Counted from the first letter of the stretch, positions 18,704-27,651 are shown. The stretch: DNA of 64,000 nucleotides from CAWVWD01 sp965662365 (GCA_965662365.1 CBFIHR010000006.1:1-64000), one strand, 5' to 3'. The notes: generated by a model not told the origin, from the sequence alone. Numbers and translations are program-made.

Positions 18704-19711
18704 TTATACTTCCGAAAGTTGACTCCGTTCCGCCCAACTAAATTTAAAATACAAAAACGTGCTTAACCAAATGGTAATTAAACTGGTCAGTACATAAAGT
18801 ACAAATTCGGCAATTGCTATATTTTCTAATCCTATGCTCACAAATAATTGTTCGATTAAAATATTGCAACCTCCAAAAATGCCTAAAGCGAAAACGACTT
18901 TTACCATACGATTAAAAATAGTTCCTGTTTCATTTGGCAATCCTTTTTGTGATATTAATAGAAAACCAAGACCAAAACCGAATAAAACGGCTGGAATAAT
19001 CCAATATTTGACGTCATTTAATAAAAATAACCATACAAAAGGGGCAAACAAGATTAACGAATTTTTAAAATCAAATGCAAATTCATGTTTATGTGTTTTT
19101 AAATATTCAGTCATCGCTTCGGATCGAAGCACCAACCTGTAAAATGCGAATAACATGATTACACCAACAAAATAGCCGCCTACAACATCTGCAATAAAAT
19201 GAACACCTAAATAAATACGTGAAAATGGAATCAAGAAGATTAAACTAACACATAAAATGGACAGCCAACGCCTTCGAAAAAGCAAGATTAACGCTCCCCA
19301 AAATGCGACTGCAATACTTGTATGACCTGACGGAAAACCATAAGGAATTGGCTGATTATCAAAATAACTTATCGTTTCTTGCGGTAAAAATTCAAAAAAA
19401 CGACTTGCAGCTGCCTCGTCCAACAGAGCCATATCCGTATCGACTTCACCATCTAAAATCATTACTTCACGATCGACCATATACGGACGAGGCAGGTCAA
19501 AAGTATCTTTTAGTACCAGCGTTACAGCTGCTGTCCACATTACGATAAGCAATAATACAAACCCTTTACGAAAGTGAATACCGAAAATGATAACAATCAA
19601 ACTGATCATAAAAAACTCCACATATCCCAATGCGGTAATCATTTTGAAAAACTGTATAATCCATTCACTATCCCATTGCTGTAGCCAAATATGCAAATCT
19701 GTCTGAAACAT
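18704..19711 (-). CDS. PAP2-superfamily membrane phosphatase
   Basis: This membrane protein of 335 residues carries all three PAP2 motifs: K68-x6-RP (KDTFDLPRP), PSGH at 127-130, and SR-x5-H-x3-D with Arg165, His171 and Asp175. The family removes phosphate from lipids such as phosphatidate, undecaprenyl pyrophosphate or lipid A. The catalytic core is followed by about 130 further residues with several hydrophobic segments, which lengthens it beyond a minimal PAP2 protein. About ten membrane segments are visible in total. The substrate cannot be assigned from sequence. It stands alone on the minus strand. Confidence 0.88.
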   Translation of the reverse strand: MFQTDLHIWLQQWDSEWIIQFFKMITALGYVEFFMISLIVIIFGIHFRKGFVLLLIVMWTAAVTLVLKDTFDLPRPYMVDREVMILDGEVDTDMALLDEAAASRFFEFLPQETISYFDNQPIPYGFPSGHTSIAVAFWGALILLFRRRWLSILCVSLIFLIPFSRIYLGVHFIADVVGGYFVGVIMLFAFYRLVLRSEAMTEYLKTHKHEFAFDFKNSLILFAPFVWLFLLNDVKYWIIPAVLFGFGLGFLLISQKGLPNETGTIFNRMVKVVFALGIFGGCNILIEQLFVSIGLENIAIAEFVLYVLTSLITIWLSTFLYFKFSWAERSQLSEV

Positions 19712-19782
19712 TTTTTAATTTATTCGGTGAAAAAATAACGATACAAAACCTGATGATTGAGCGACCACAATTTCAAAAAAAA

Positions 19783-19825
19783 TATAAACAAAAGCGGCTG
19801 ACTTTCTTCAGAAAATCAGCCGCTT
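19783..19825 (-). terminator. Terminator of the DUF2147 gene
   Basis: The perfect arms AAGCGGCTGA (19792-19801) and TCAGCCGCTT (19816-19825) flank a 14-nt loop. On the minus strand a T-rich tract follows. It lies 30 nt past the stop codon. Confidence 0.85.
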
Positions 19826-19854
19826 CACATTAGAAAAGCTCCAATGCTTAAAAA

Positions 19855-20343
19855 TTAATTTATTCTGTACCAAGTTTGTGTACGGTAAAATGGTCCAATG
19901 TAACCACGAACTTTTAAGGTGTCATCATCTTCGGCCCAAATTTTACAAGTGTAAACCTTACCAGTTTTAGGGTCCATAATTGTTCCGTCGGTGTACGTTC
20001 CATCGCCTTGATTCTCCAATCCTTTGACGATTTTCATTCCGATGATTTTTTTGCCTTTGTCACTACCTGGGCAAACATCACAAACTGGATCTTCATCACC
20101 TTTTTCACGATTTAACAACTTTACGATTCTACCGTAATACTTTCCATTCTTTGCTAAGTAGATCTTAACATGACTTTTAGCCTTACCCGTTTCGTCGTCT
20201 ATGGTTTTCCAAGTACCGACGACTGAAGCTACTTCATCAGGTAATTCCACAATGTTTTTTTCCACAACATCTGTCATATCAACAGGAACAGCAGCAATGC
20301 TGACTACAGCAACAACTGCTAAAAGCATTAATAATTTTTTCAT
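19855..20343 (-). CDS. Secreted DUF2147 protein
   Basis: The protein has 162 residues and opens with a signal peptide (MKKLLMLLAVVAVVSIAAVPV). The mature part matches the DUF2147 pattern: VVGTWKTIDDETGKAKSHVKIY, then GKYYGRIVKL, DGTIMDPKTGKVYTCKIW and the closing LKVRGYIGPFYRTQTWYRI. The paired cysteines in CDVCPG are also usual. DUF2147 proteins are periplasmic or outer-membrane proteins of unknown biochemical role; they look like lipocalin-type beta barrels. A strong terminator follows. Confidence 0.88.
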   Translation of the reverse strand: MKKLLMLLAVVAVVSIAAVPVDMTDVVEKNIVELPDEVASVVGTWKTIDDETGKAKSHVKIYLAKNGKYYGRIVKLLNREKGDEDPVCDVCPGSDKGKKIIGMKIVKGLENQGDGTYTDGTIMDPKTGKVYTCKIWAEDDDTLKVRGYIGPFYRTQTWYRIN

Positions 20344-20550
20344 AGTAAGACATTTTTAAAGTGCATCAAGTCTGTTTGAGAATACACCAATTTATTAGAT
20401 TGCGTTACATTTATCGCTTACAAAACTAATTGATTTTGTTTAGAATTTTTAAATTGAAAATACTTCTAAGTATTTTTTACGAAAATCTTAGTTTTACAAA
20501 CGACTTTTAGACATACTTAATGCTTCAAAGTTTTAAATGTTTTGTTAAAA

Positions 20551-21006
20551 CTAAATCAATTTGCGTAGTGCCAAAATAGAACCGAAATGTAGGCCTTCAT
20601 GTACATTGTTGAATGTAATCCCTTCTTCGACCGAGTTGATAGTTACATTAAAGCTGGTTGTGTAAGATTTATACGCTTTAAAAATCCCTGCTGCATGATC
20701 TTTTTTCGTTTGTTCAATTAGTTGAAAAGCCGTCTCCTTTAAGAACTCAAATTCTGCTTTATCGACGAAATCTATCGGCTTTGAGCCTTTACGATATTTG
20801 CTAACTAACTCGTCCGCTAAGTGCATCGGTAAACCCGACAAACCATAGCATAACAACTGTTGCGTCACAATCACATGACCAAAATTCCAAATCAAATTAT
20901 TATTAAAACCTTCCGGGATTTTATTCAATTCCTCCATTGAATAATCCTTGATTGCATTTAAAATATTGCTACGTGTCTGTTCTAAAATATAAAAGTTATA
21001 ATCCAT
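20551..21006 (-). CDS. DinB-family protein
   Basis: This 151-residue, largely helical protein fits the DinB/YfiT four-helix bundle family. The metal-binding histidines expected for the family are visible in NLIWNFGHVIV and VHEGLHFG. Family members are metal-dependent and often linked to stress responses or thiol transfer, but the role of this one is unknown. It begins 3 nt after the stop codon of ltaE, so the two genes are surely transcribed together and perhaps translationally coupled. Confidence 0.8.
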   Translation of the reverse strand: MDYNFYILEQTRSNILNAIKDYSMEELNKIPEGFNNNLIWNFGHVIVTQQLLCYGLSGLPMHLADELVSKYRKGSKPIDFVDKAEFEFLKETAFQLIEQTKKDHAAGIFKAYKSYTTSFNVTINSVEEGITFNNVHEGLHFGSILALRKLI

Positions 21007-21009
21007 TTT

Positions 21010-22023
21010 TTAAATTTTTGGTAAAATCTCTAAAACTTGTTCAATCATTTTGTCTGTCAAATCTAAGTGTGTCGTAAAACGAACCGTTTGCGGCCCAAAA
21101 GGAACAGCTAAAATACCGTGTTTTTCTAATTCTGTAATATATTCCGCCGCCGTAATTTCAGGTGACAAATCAAAAATCACAATATTCGACTGCACCGGTC
21201 GAAGCGTTTTGACATACGGTAGATTTTCTAAAATTTCACCGATTTGCTTCGCTCGATTATTATCAATTTTCAGTCGTTCGATATTATTTTCTAATGCAAA
21301 TATTCCGGCTGCCGCCAAAAAACCAGCTTGACGCATTCCGCCGCCCATCGCTTTTCGTAAACGTCTTGCTTGTTTTATAAATTGTTGATTACCAAGTAAT
21401 AATGAGCCAACGGGACACCCCAAACCTTTGGACAAACAAATAGAAATACTATCGAAAACTTTTCCATATTCTAAAGGTGAGTCGCCCGTTTCTACCAACG
21501 CATTGAAAACTCTCGCTCCGTCTAAATGCAATCCTAAACCATTTTCACGACAAACGGCTGAAATCGGTCGCAATTCGTCCAATGTATAAATACTACCGCC
21601 ACCTTTATTACACGTATTTTCGACGACGACCAGACTACTTTTAGGCACCCAATCATAATCGGGATTAATTGCATTTTTGACTTGTCCGGCAGTAATTTTA
21701 CCATTTTTGCCATGCAATAATTTCACACCGACACGAGAATTATACGCATAACCACCAACTTCTGATTGATAAATATGCGATGATTCTTCACAAATCACCT
21801 CTTCTAAATCCGAAGTGTGGACATTTATGGCAATTTGATTCGTCATCGTCCCCGAAGGACAAAACAAGGCTGCTTCCATTCCGAACATTGCAGCGGCTTT
21901 TTCTTGCAATGCATTTACCGTTGGGTCGGCTTGAAAAACATCGTCCCCAACTTCGGCTTGAAACATTGCGTCAAGCATCGCTTTTGTAGGTTTTGTAACG
22001 GTGTCACTTATTAAGTTTATCAT
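21010..22023 (-). CDS. ltaE: Low-specificity L-threonine aldolase
   Basis: LtaE is a PLP enzyme of fold type I that splits threonine or allo-threonine into glycine and acetaldehyde. The 337 residues are typical. The N-terminus (MINLISDTVTKPTKAML, GDDVF) is the family hallmark. The PLP-binding aspartate is in HLDGAR (Asp168) and the PLP lysine is Lys199 in SICLSKGLGCPVGS. The glycine it makes could feed GcvP, which is encoded in the same window. The dinB gene follows in the same operon. Confidence 0.95.
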   Translation of the reverse strand: MINLISDTVTKPTKAMLDAMFQAEVGDDVFQADPTVNALQEKAAAMFGMEAALFCPSGTMTNQIAINVHTSDLEEVICEESSHIYQSEVGGYAYNSRVGVKLLHGKNGKITAGQVKNAINPDYDWVPKSSLVVVENTCNKGGGSIYTLDELRPISAVCRENGLGLHLDGARVFNALVETGDSPLEYGKVFDSISICLSKGLGCPVGSLLLGNQQFIKQARRLRKAMGGGMRQAGFLAAAGIFALENNIERLKIDNNRAKQIGEILENLPYVKTLRPVQSNIVIFDLSPEITAAEYITELEKHGILAVPFGPQTVRFTTHLDLTDKMIEQVLEILPKI

Positions 22024-22151
22024 TAGCTTATTCTTTTATTTTAAAATAATCGTCTGGGAAAGTTGGGTTGGCTTCGAAGTTTGTAAACTTCATAAATACA
22101 GACTCCCTTTCATCAATACTAAAGAATTTTAAAATATGATTTATTTTTAAT

Positions 22152-22304
22152 CTGAAAACTTTGGAGATTTTAATTTAGAATATTAAACCTGAATTTTTTG
22201 CCATTTTTTCGCCAAAAACAATTTGTCATTCCTGCGAAGGTAGGAATGACGGAAAGTTTTAGTTTTTAGATGGTAAATTCATGAAAAATCTCCGAAGTTT
22301 TGAG
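22152..22304. mobile_element. MITE-like element, 153 bp
   Basis: The left end CTGAAAACTTTGGAGATTTT (22152-22171) and the right end (22285-22304) are inverted repeats, 18 of 20 matching. The 7-bp sequence TTTTAAT flanks both ends exactly (22145-22151 and 22305-22311), as a target duplication would. A palindrome GTCATTCCT...AGGAATGAC (22225-22250) lies inside. It codes for nothing. The right copy of TTTTAAT overlaps the stop codon of the neighbouring gene. Confidence 0.6.
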
Positions 22305-22306
22305 TT

Positions 22307-22804
22307 TTAATGAACATTTAGATCGTTTAAAACATGTTGTACTTCCTCGGCTTTTTGCGTTCCAATCAAGATTTTTTTACCATTTTTTAATACTAATTGA
22401 ATGCCTTGATGGCCACCAACATTATAAGCTACGCCTTTTGTAAACGAAACTCGATAGCCCCAACCGCCAAATTCTCGAATAGGTTTGTAGGTTCTGACAT
22501 AGGCATTTTCTAATTCTTTCCATCTTATCGTATTTATTTTTGATTGAAATGGTTTGAATTGAAAGGCGATAAATTCATTGGTAATCGTAGTTTCTAAACG
22601 AAGCACATAGAATAAATAAGCGATTCCTAATGGAATGAAATTAACCAATATTAAAACTATATCTGGTGCAGGATTATTACCAAAGGGAGTTTTAAAAATG
22701 ATTTGTTGGACGAAACCATAAATTATTAACGCATTTACCACTATTATCAATGCCCAAAGCCACCATTGTGTAAAGCGTTGTTTTTCAGAAAAAAGTATTT
22801 TCAT
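22307..22804 (-). CDS. Two-TM membrane protein, unknown function
   Basis: The 165-residue protein has two hydrophobic segments near residues 15-32 and 47-67. A soluble domain of about 95 residues follows, with the pattern LETTITNEFIAFQFKPF, IRWKELENAYVRTYKP and LVLKNGKKILIGTQKAEE. This order is common in Bacteroidota small membrane proteins and resembles a PH-like fold (an inference). The stop codon lies inside the direct repeat that flanks the MITE-like element, so the insertion happened right at the gene end. Confidence 0.65.
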   Translation of the reverse strand: MKILFSEKQRFTQWWLWALIIVVNALIIYGFVQQIIFKTPFGNNPAPDIVLILVNFIPLGIAYLFYVLRLETTITNEFIAFQFKPFQSKINTIRWKELENAYVRTYKPIREFGGWGYRVSFTKGVAYNVGGHQGIQLVLKNGKKILIGTQKAEEVQHVLNDLNVH

Positions 22805-23015
22805 TATAAATGATTGATGGTTGAGAGTTCGAATAAAGCGTATTTCAACCTTTGTAAATCATGACTAATATTTAAAATTCTAAAAAACTAAGTTAGACCA
22901 TTCTTGAGAAATTCCATTAAAATTTAGATAAATTTGTTTCTAATATGAATAGAAAATAAATGATGCGTTCTATTAAAAATCATTATTTATCGTTTACTCT
23001 CCATTGTTTAAAAAT

Positions 23016-24287
23016 ATGAATCAACCTAAAATTTGTGTAATCGGTGCTGGCTGTTCGGGCATCACAGCCGTTAAAAACTTAGTCGAAAAAGGACTTAAAA
23101 ATGTGGTTTGCTTTGAGCAAAATGACCAAATTGGTGGAAATTGGATTTATTCCGCAACACCTTCGCATTCAAGTGTTTGTGAAACGACACATATTATTAG
23201 TTCTAAAAAATTATCGGAATATACGGATTTTCCGATGCCGGATGATTATCCTGATTATCCATCGCATCGACAAGTTTTGGCGTATTTTCAATCCTATTGC
23301 GAATATTTTAAGTTATATCCCTATATTCGATTTAATGCGACGGTTCAGAGCGTTGAATTACAAAATGATCAGCGTTGGAATGTTGTCGTGAATGGAGAAA
23401 TGCACAAATTTGATTATGTGCTTATCGCAAATGGCCATCACAACACTCCTCGACATCCGGAGTTTAAAGATGACTTCACAGGCGAATATTTGCACTCGCA
23501 TGATTACAAAAATAATCGTGGTTTTGAAGGTAAAAAAGTACTGGTCGTTGGTGCGGGTAATTCGGGTTGTGATTGTGCGGTAGAGATCAGTCGAGTAGCG
23601 GAACACGTCTCGATAAGTGTGCGAAGTCCGCAGTACATCGTACCAAAATTCTTCTTAGGAAAACCAACAGATACCTTTAATGAAGGCATGTTATTTTTAC
23701 CAAAATTCATTGCGGATCCGTTGCGAAAATTGAGTTTACGAGTGCAAGTTGGTCGTTATTCGGATTATGGACTGCCAGAACCAGACTTCCCTGTGATTGC
23801 GTCGCATCCGACCGTCAATTCAGAATTGTTATACAAAATCCGTCATGGAAAAGTACACCCAAAAAAGGGAATTGAAAAAATAGAAGGGCAAACGGTTTAT
23901 TTTAAAAATGACGAAAAACAAGACTACGACACGATTGTAGCGGCTACGGGTTTTAAAATTACAACACCGTTTTTTGATAGCGATTTTTTGGATTATTCCG
24001 AAAGTGATACTGTGCCGCTTTGGTTACGAATGTTTCATCCAAAGTACAAATCGTTGATTTTTATTGGCTTGGTTCAGCCACAAGGTGCGGTTTGGCCTTT
24101 GTCGGATTTGCAATCACAGCTGGCGGCGAAGCATATTGCCGGTGCGTTTCCTTTACCGAATAATTTGGCAGAATTGGCTCAAAAAGATGCGGAATTTATT
24201 GATAAAGAGTTCATTGCAGCGAAACGTCATACGATTGAGGTGCATTATCATCAGTACAAGAAGGAATTGATTAAGTATATTAAATGA
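23016..24287 (+). CDS. Flavin-containing monooxygenase
   Basis: This 423-residue enzyme uses FAD and NADPH to insert oxygen into soft nucleophiles or ketones. The FAD motif GAGCSG lies at residues 10-15. The identifying FMO motif FxGxxxHxxxY is present as FTGEYLHSHDY starting at residue 154. The NADPH loop is VLVVGAGNSG just after it. A later conserved segment ATGFK (VAATGFKITTPFF) closes the core. I chose the ATG at 23016; an upstream TTG at 23004 is in frame but less likely. The natural substrate is not evident from the neighbours. Confidence 0.92.
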   Translation: MNQPKICVIGAGCSGITAVKNLVEKGLKNVVCFEQNDQIGGNWIYSATPSHSSVCETTHIISSKKLSEYTDFPMPDDYPDYPSHRQVLAYFQSYCEYFKLYPYIRFNATVQSVELQNDQRWNVVVNGEMHKFDYVLIANGHHNTPRHPEFKDDFTGEYLHSHDYKNNRGFEGKKVLVVGAGNSGCDCAVEISRVAEHVSISVRSPQYIVPKFFLGKPTDTFNEGMLFLPKFIADPLRKLSLRVQVGRYSDYGLPEPDFPVIASHPTVNSELLYKIRHGKVHPKKGIEKIEGQTVYFKNDEKQDYDTIVAATGFKITTPFFDSDFLDYSESDTVPLWLRMFHPKYKSLIFIGLVQPQGAVWPLSDLQSQLAAKHIAGAFPLPNNLAELAQKDAEFIDKEFIAAKRHTIEVHYHQYKKELIKYIK

Positions 24288-24298
24288 CCTCGAGGTCA
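24285..24298. promoter_or_regulatory. 14-bp perfect palindrome
   Basis: TGACCTCGAGGTCA starts at the stop codon of the monooxygenase gene and ends 20 bp before the next start. It is more GC-rich than its surroundings. It could bind a dimeric regulator, but one copy is no proof. Confidence 0.25.
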
Positions 24299-24317
24299 AC
24301 AAAACAACAATAAAGCC

Positions 24318-25130
24318 ATGAGAATTTTCACGATTATCTTTACAATCATCACCATTTTACTATTCGTCAATTGCGAAAGCGAAACGGCGGCGGAGCAACA
24401 ATCTATTATTGATCAAGTAGCAACTGGGACGAGCGAAAACCCAAAAACAGAACAATCGGAAATCGAACAACAAACGGTCGAGTCTGCCAATTATGTTTTT
24501 CCACCAGCGACACTCGAACCGATAAACGAATCGAAGCAAAATGCGGAATTACAAAGCACGTTGAAAGCCTTATTGGACATCATTAATAATAAAGATGTTG
24601 AAGGATTAAAAAAATACGTGAATACGAATATCAAAATCGGTTTTGGGACACAACACGGCATTAATGATTTTATCGAAATGTGGGAATTGGACTTAAAACC
24701 CGAAAAATCGTTGCTTTGGCAAGAGTTGAAAAATGCCATTGTTTTGGGCGGGACATTTAATGAAGATAATGAAAATGCCTATTACACGCCTTATACTTTT
24801 ACACGATTTCCCGAAAAATACGACGCTTTTGAATATGCCGTGATTACGGGCGACAAGGTGAATATCCGAAGCGAACCGAGTACGAAAGGAAAAGTGGTCG
24901 CACAGTTGAGTCACGAGGTCGTGAAGGTCGTTTCTTACGATAGAGATTTTGGAAAACAAATACAAACGATTGGCGACCAAACACACGCTTGGCAAAAAAT
25001 CCAAATGGCCAACGGGAAGTTTGGCTACGTTTGGGGCAAGTTCTGTCGGACAGGCGTTGATTATCGTGCTGGTTTTGCGAAAGTGCGAGATGAAGGCTGG
25101 AAAATAACGTTTTTCTTGGCTGGGGATTAA
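24318..25130 (+). CDS. Lipoprotein with SH3-like domain
   Basis: The 270-residue protein begins with a lipoprotein signal (MRIFTIIFTIITILLFVNC, Cys at 19). A Glu/Gln/Thr-rich linker follows to about residue 70. A helical region with KALLDIINNKDVEGLKKYV, shaped like a small substrate-binding domain, comes next. A bacterial SH3 domain lies at about 172-245 (VITGDKVNIRSEPSTKGKVVAQL). Such SH3 domains often bind peptidoglycan peptides. It shares direction and short spacing (30 bp) with the monooxygenase gene upstream and the zinc-ribbon gene downstream, so the three may form one transcript. Confidence 0.8.
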   Translation: MRIFTIIFTIITILLFVNCESETAAEQQSIIDQVATGTSENPKTEQSEIEQQTVESANYVFPPATLEPINESKQNAELQSTLKALLDIINNKDVEGLKKYVNTNIKIGFGTQHGINDFIEMWELDLKPEKSLLWQELKNAIVLGGTFNEDNENAYYTPYTFTRFPEKYDAFEYAVITGDKVNIRSEPSTKGKVVAQLSHEVVKVVSYDRDFGKQIQTIGDQTHAWQKIQMANGKFGYVWGKFCRTGVDYRAGFAKVRDEGWKITFFLAGD

Positions 25131-25157
25131 AAATGACTTCAATTCGATTTCACATTT

Positions 25158-26066
25158 ATGCAAATCATCTGTAACAATTGCGGTAACAACTTAGAATTTC
25201 CGAATCGGCAAGTATATGTCACCTGTCCGCAATGCTTTACGCATCTGCAAATCGAAGAAAGTGACCATCGGATTTTTGCTACAATTGTTGAGGAAAAAGA
25301 CGTTGATAATTCTATTTTTCAAAATAACGACTTAATCTCTACGGATTTTCCGAACGATTTATATGATTTATTACATTTGGAAGGCGAATATGCGGAAATG
25401 CTTGAAGATACCGCTTTTTACTCGCTTTTGCAACGTGGAAAAAAGCGGCCGTCACGGTTTCGAGCGATTTTTAGATTCTTACTTTTTGGCTTGACGATCC
25501 TTGGGTTTCTCAATGGTTTGGCCTTTTATTTGAGACACGGCGGCGATAGTTGGAGTCTTCTATTTGGCTCTTTTTTCTTGGCTTACGCTATTTTTTTATT
25601 AATAATTAGCGGGAAAGAATTTCGTAGAGCCTTAGCGTTACAGCGGTTTGAAAAATACTACTTGGCAGAACGCCTACAATTATTAACCGCTTTAAAAGCT
25701 GAAAATTTGCCCAATTTTATTCGTCAAGCCTTGAATGATTTATCTGATAATTACAACGAACAGACGGAAATTATTGAGGAATTTTTCTATGTTCAATTCC
25801 TGAAAATCTTACATGTTAAAAGTGGTCAACCTTCTGTTTCTAAGGCGTTACGGATATTTATCCTAGTTATTTTGATAGGTTTTATTGCTACGGTAAATGG
25901 ATTTTACGGTTATCTTTCGGTGTTTTTATTGGTTGTTTTTATCATTCTTTCGATTTTTTTTGGCTTGACTATTTCAGGCGATACGACTGAATATCAGCGG
26001 GTTTCGAAACTCAATCAAACGGAACGACAAGCGATTTTAGATAAGTTGAGTCGATTGATACGTTAG
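25158..26066 (+). CDS. Zinc-ribbon membrane protein, unknown function
   Basis: The N-terminal 30 residues form a zinc ribbon of four cysteines (CNNCG...CPQC). A cytoplasmic linker runs to about residue 95. Two hydrophobic segments follow near 99-117 and 125-150, then a helical cytoplasmic region. Two further segments lie near 233-280 (LVILIGFIATVNGFYG, LSVFLLVVFIILSIFFGLT). The total length is 302 residues. I do not recognise a named family. It begins 27 bp after the SH3 lipoprotein gene and is probably in one operon with it. Confidence 0.7.
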   Translation: MQIICNNCGNNLEFPNRQVYVTCPQCFTHLQIEESDHRIFATIVEEKDVDNSIFQNNDLISTDFPNDLYDLLHLEGEYAEMLEDTAFYSLLQRGKKRPSRFRAIFRFLLFGLTILGFLNGLAFYLRHGGDSWSLLFGSFFLAYAIFLLIISGKEFRRALALQRFEKYYLAERLQLLTALKAENLPNFIRQALNDLSDNYNEQTEIIEEFFYVQFLKILHVKSGQPSVSKALRIFILVILIGFIATVNGFYGYLSVFLLVVFIILSIFFGLTISGDTTEYQRVSKLNQTERQAILDKLSRLIR

Positions 26067-26272
26067 GCTGTCAACTTCTTTCTTAAATAATCAGCCGTCA
26101 TTTTTCTGGCTTTCGCCAATAATAGATTTCGACATTTTTCAGATTCATTCGTCCATTGAAAGTTTGGTCTTTATATTTGCGACAAATCAAATTTTTCAAA
26201 TTATTATTTCAATTGAATGTTGATTGTTAAATCATGTAAGTCGTTGACTATAAATTTTATAGGTTAAATTGA

Positions 26273-26312
26273 ACACATTGACAATTTGACAATTTGACAA
26301 ATTAATAATTTA
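26273..26312. repeat. Short quasi-tandem repeat before pyrC
   Basis: The unit ACAATTTG recurs two and a half times, followed by degenerate copies (ACAAATTAATAATTTAACG). The array abuts the pyrC start codon and replaces any ribosome binding site. Similar strings occur at 12440-12468 and 47681-47715. Confidence 0.4.
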
Positions 26313-26316
26313 ACGA

Positions 26317-27651
26317 ATGAAATCTATTCTTATCAAAAATGCCAACGTTATCAACGAAGGTAAAATTGAGCAAAAAGACGTATTTGTCGCTGATCGCAAA
26401 ATTGCTGCTATCGGTGAAGGCCTAACGAACAAAGCAGATGTCACTATTGATGCAACAGGAAAGTATTTGATGCCTGGTATCATTGATGATCAAGTACATT
26501 TTCGTGAACCAGGATTGACGCACAAAGCGGAGATTTACACCGAAGCTCGTGCTGCGGTTGCTGGCGGAACGACTTCTTTCATGGAAATGCCAAATGTGAA
26601 ACCTGCTACTTTAACACAAGAGCTGCTACAAAAAAAGTATGATATCGGTGCCGAAAAGTCTTTGGCGAATTATTCTTTTTTTATGGGTGCATCGAACGAC
26701 AACTTAGAGGAAGCCTTAAAAACGGATCCAAAAACAGTTTGTGGTTTGAAGATTTTCATGGGGTCAAGTACGGGTAATATGTTGGTCGATGACCGTGAAG
26801 TTTTGGAAAAGTTGTTCTCACAAATTAAAATGTTAATAGCAACACACTGCGAAGACGAAGCGACAGTTCGTGCAAATATGGCAGCATTCGAAGAAAAATA
26901 TGGCAAAGATGTACCTATCGAAATGCACCCAGTTATTCGTAATGTAGAAGCTTGTTACAAATCGTCTAGTTTGGCGATTGAGTTAGCAAAAAAATATAAT
27001 ACTCGTTTGCATATTTTGCATATCTCTACGAAAGAAGAGTTGGATTTATTCCGCAACGATATTCCTTTAGAAGAGAAGCGAATCACGTCAGAAGTTTGTG
27101 TTCATCACATGTATTACAATGCTGACGACTATGCGGAGCGAGGAACACAGATTAAGTGTAATCCTGCTATTAAAGGTAAAGAACATCAAGACGCATTGAT
27201 ACCAGCATTACTGGATAACCGCCTGGATATCATCGCAACGGATCACGCTCCGCATACGGTCGAGGAGAAAGCCGGTAACTATTTTACGGCTCCTTCGGGT
27301 GTTCCTTTAGTACAGCACTCTTTAAATATGATGTTGGAATTTTATCACCAAGGAAAAATCAGTTTAGAGAAAATTATCGAAAAAATGTGTCATGCTCCTG
27401 CCGTTTGTTTCGAAATCGAAAAACGTGGCTATATCCGTGAAGGTTATTTTGCAGATTTGGTGTTGGTTGATTTGGAAAAAGAATGGGAAGTGACGAAAGA
27501 GAATCTTTATTATAAATGTGGTTGGTCGCCATTCGAAGGGCATACGTTCAAAGGTGCCGTCGATACGACGATTGTCAGCGGACATATCGCCTACACTAAT
27601 GGTGAATTTGACGAAAGTCAAAAAGGAATGCGTCTAACATTTGATAGATAA
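26317..27651 (+). CDS. pyrC: Dihydroorotase
   Basis: PyrC closes carbamoyl aspartate to dihydroorotate in pyrimidine synthesis. The 444 residues are the length of the class I enzyme. Metal ligands visible are His61, the lysine that becomes carboxylated (Lys145 in CGLKIFMGSS), His177 (ATHCED), His235 (LHILHIS) and Asp309 (IATDHAPHT). The first histidine of the usual HxH motif is Gln59 here (DDQVHFREPG); I recall this form in other Bacteroidota dihydroorotases. The signature VAGGTTSFMEMPN is intact. A strong terminator follows at 27681. Confidence 0.95.
   Translation: MKSILIKNANVINEGKIEQKDVFVADRKIAAIGEGLTNKADVTIDATGKYLMPGIIDDQVHFREPGLTHKAEIYTEARAAVAGGTTSFMEMPNVKPATLTQELLQKKYDIGAEKSLANYSFFMGASNDNLEEALKTDPKTVCGLKIFMGSSTGNMLVDDREVLEKLFSQIKMLIATHCEDEATVRANMAAFEEKYGKDVPIEMHPVIRNVEACYKSSSLAIELAKKYNTRLHILHISTKEELDLFRNDIPLEEKRITSEVCVHHMYYNADDYAERGTQIKCNPAIKGKEHQDALIPALLDNRLDIIATDHAPHTVEEKAGNYFTAPSGVPLVQHSLNMMLEFYHQGKISLEKIIEKMCHAPAVCFEIEKRGYIREGYFADLVLVDLEKEWEVTKENLYYKCGWSPFEGHTFKGAVDTTIVSGHIAYTNGEFDESQKGMRLTFDR

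Noticed and set aside
24693..25163. 156-codon open frame opposite the SH3 lipoprotein gene
   Set aside because: It is antisense to a gene with a signal peptide and a known domain; the translation has no family features.
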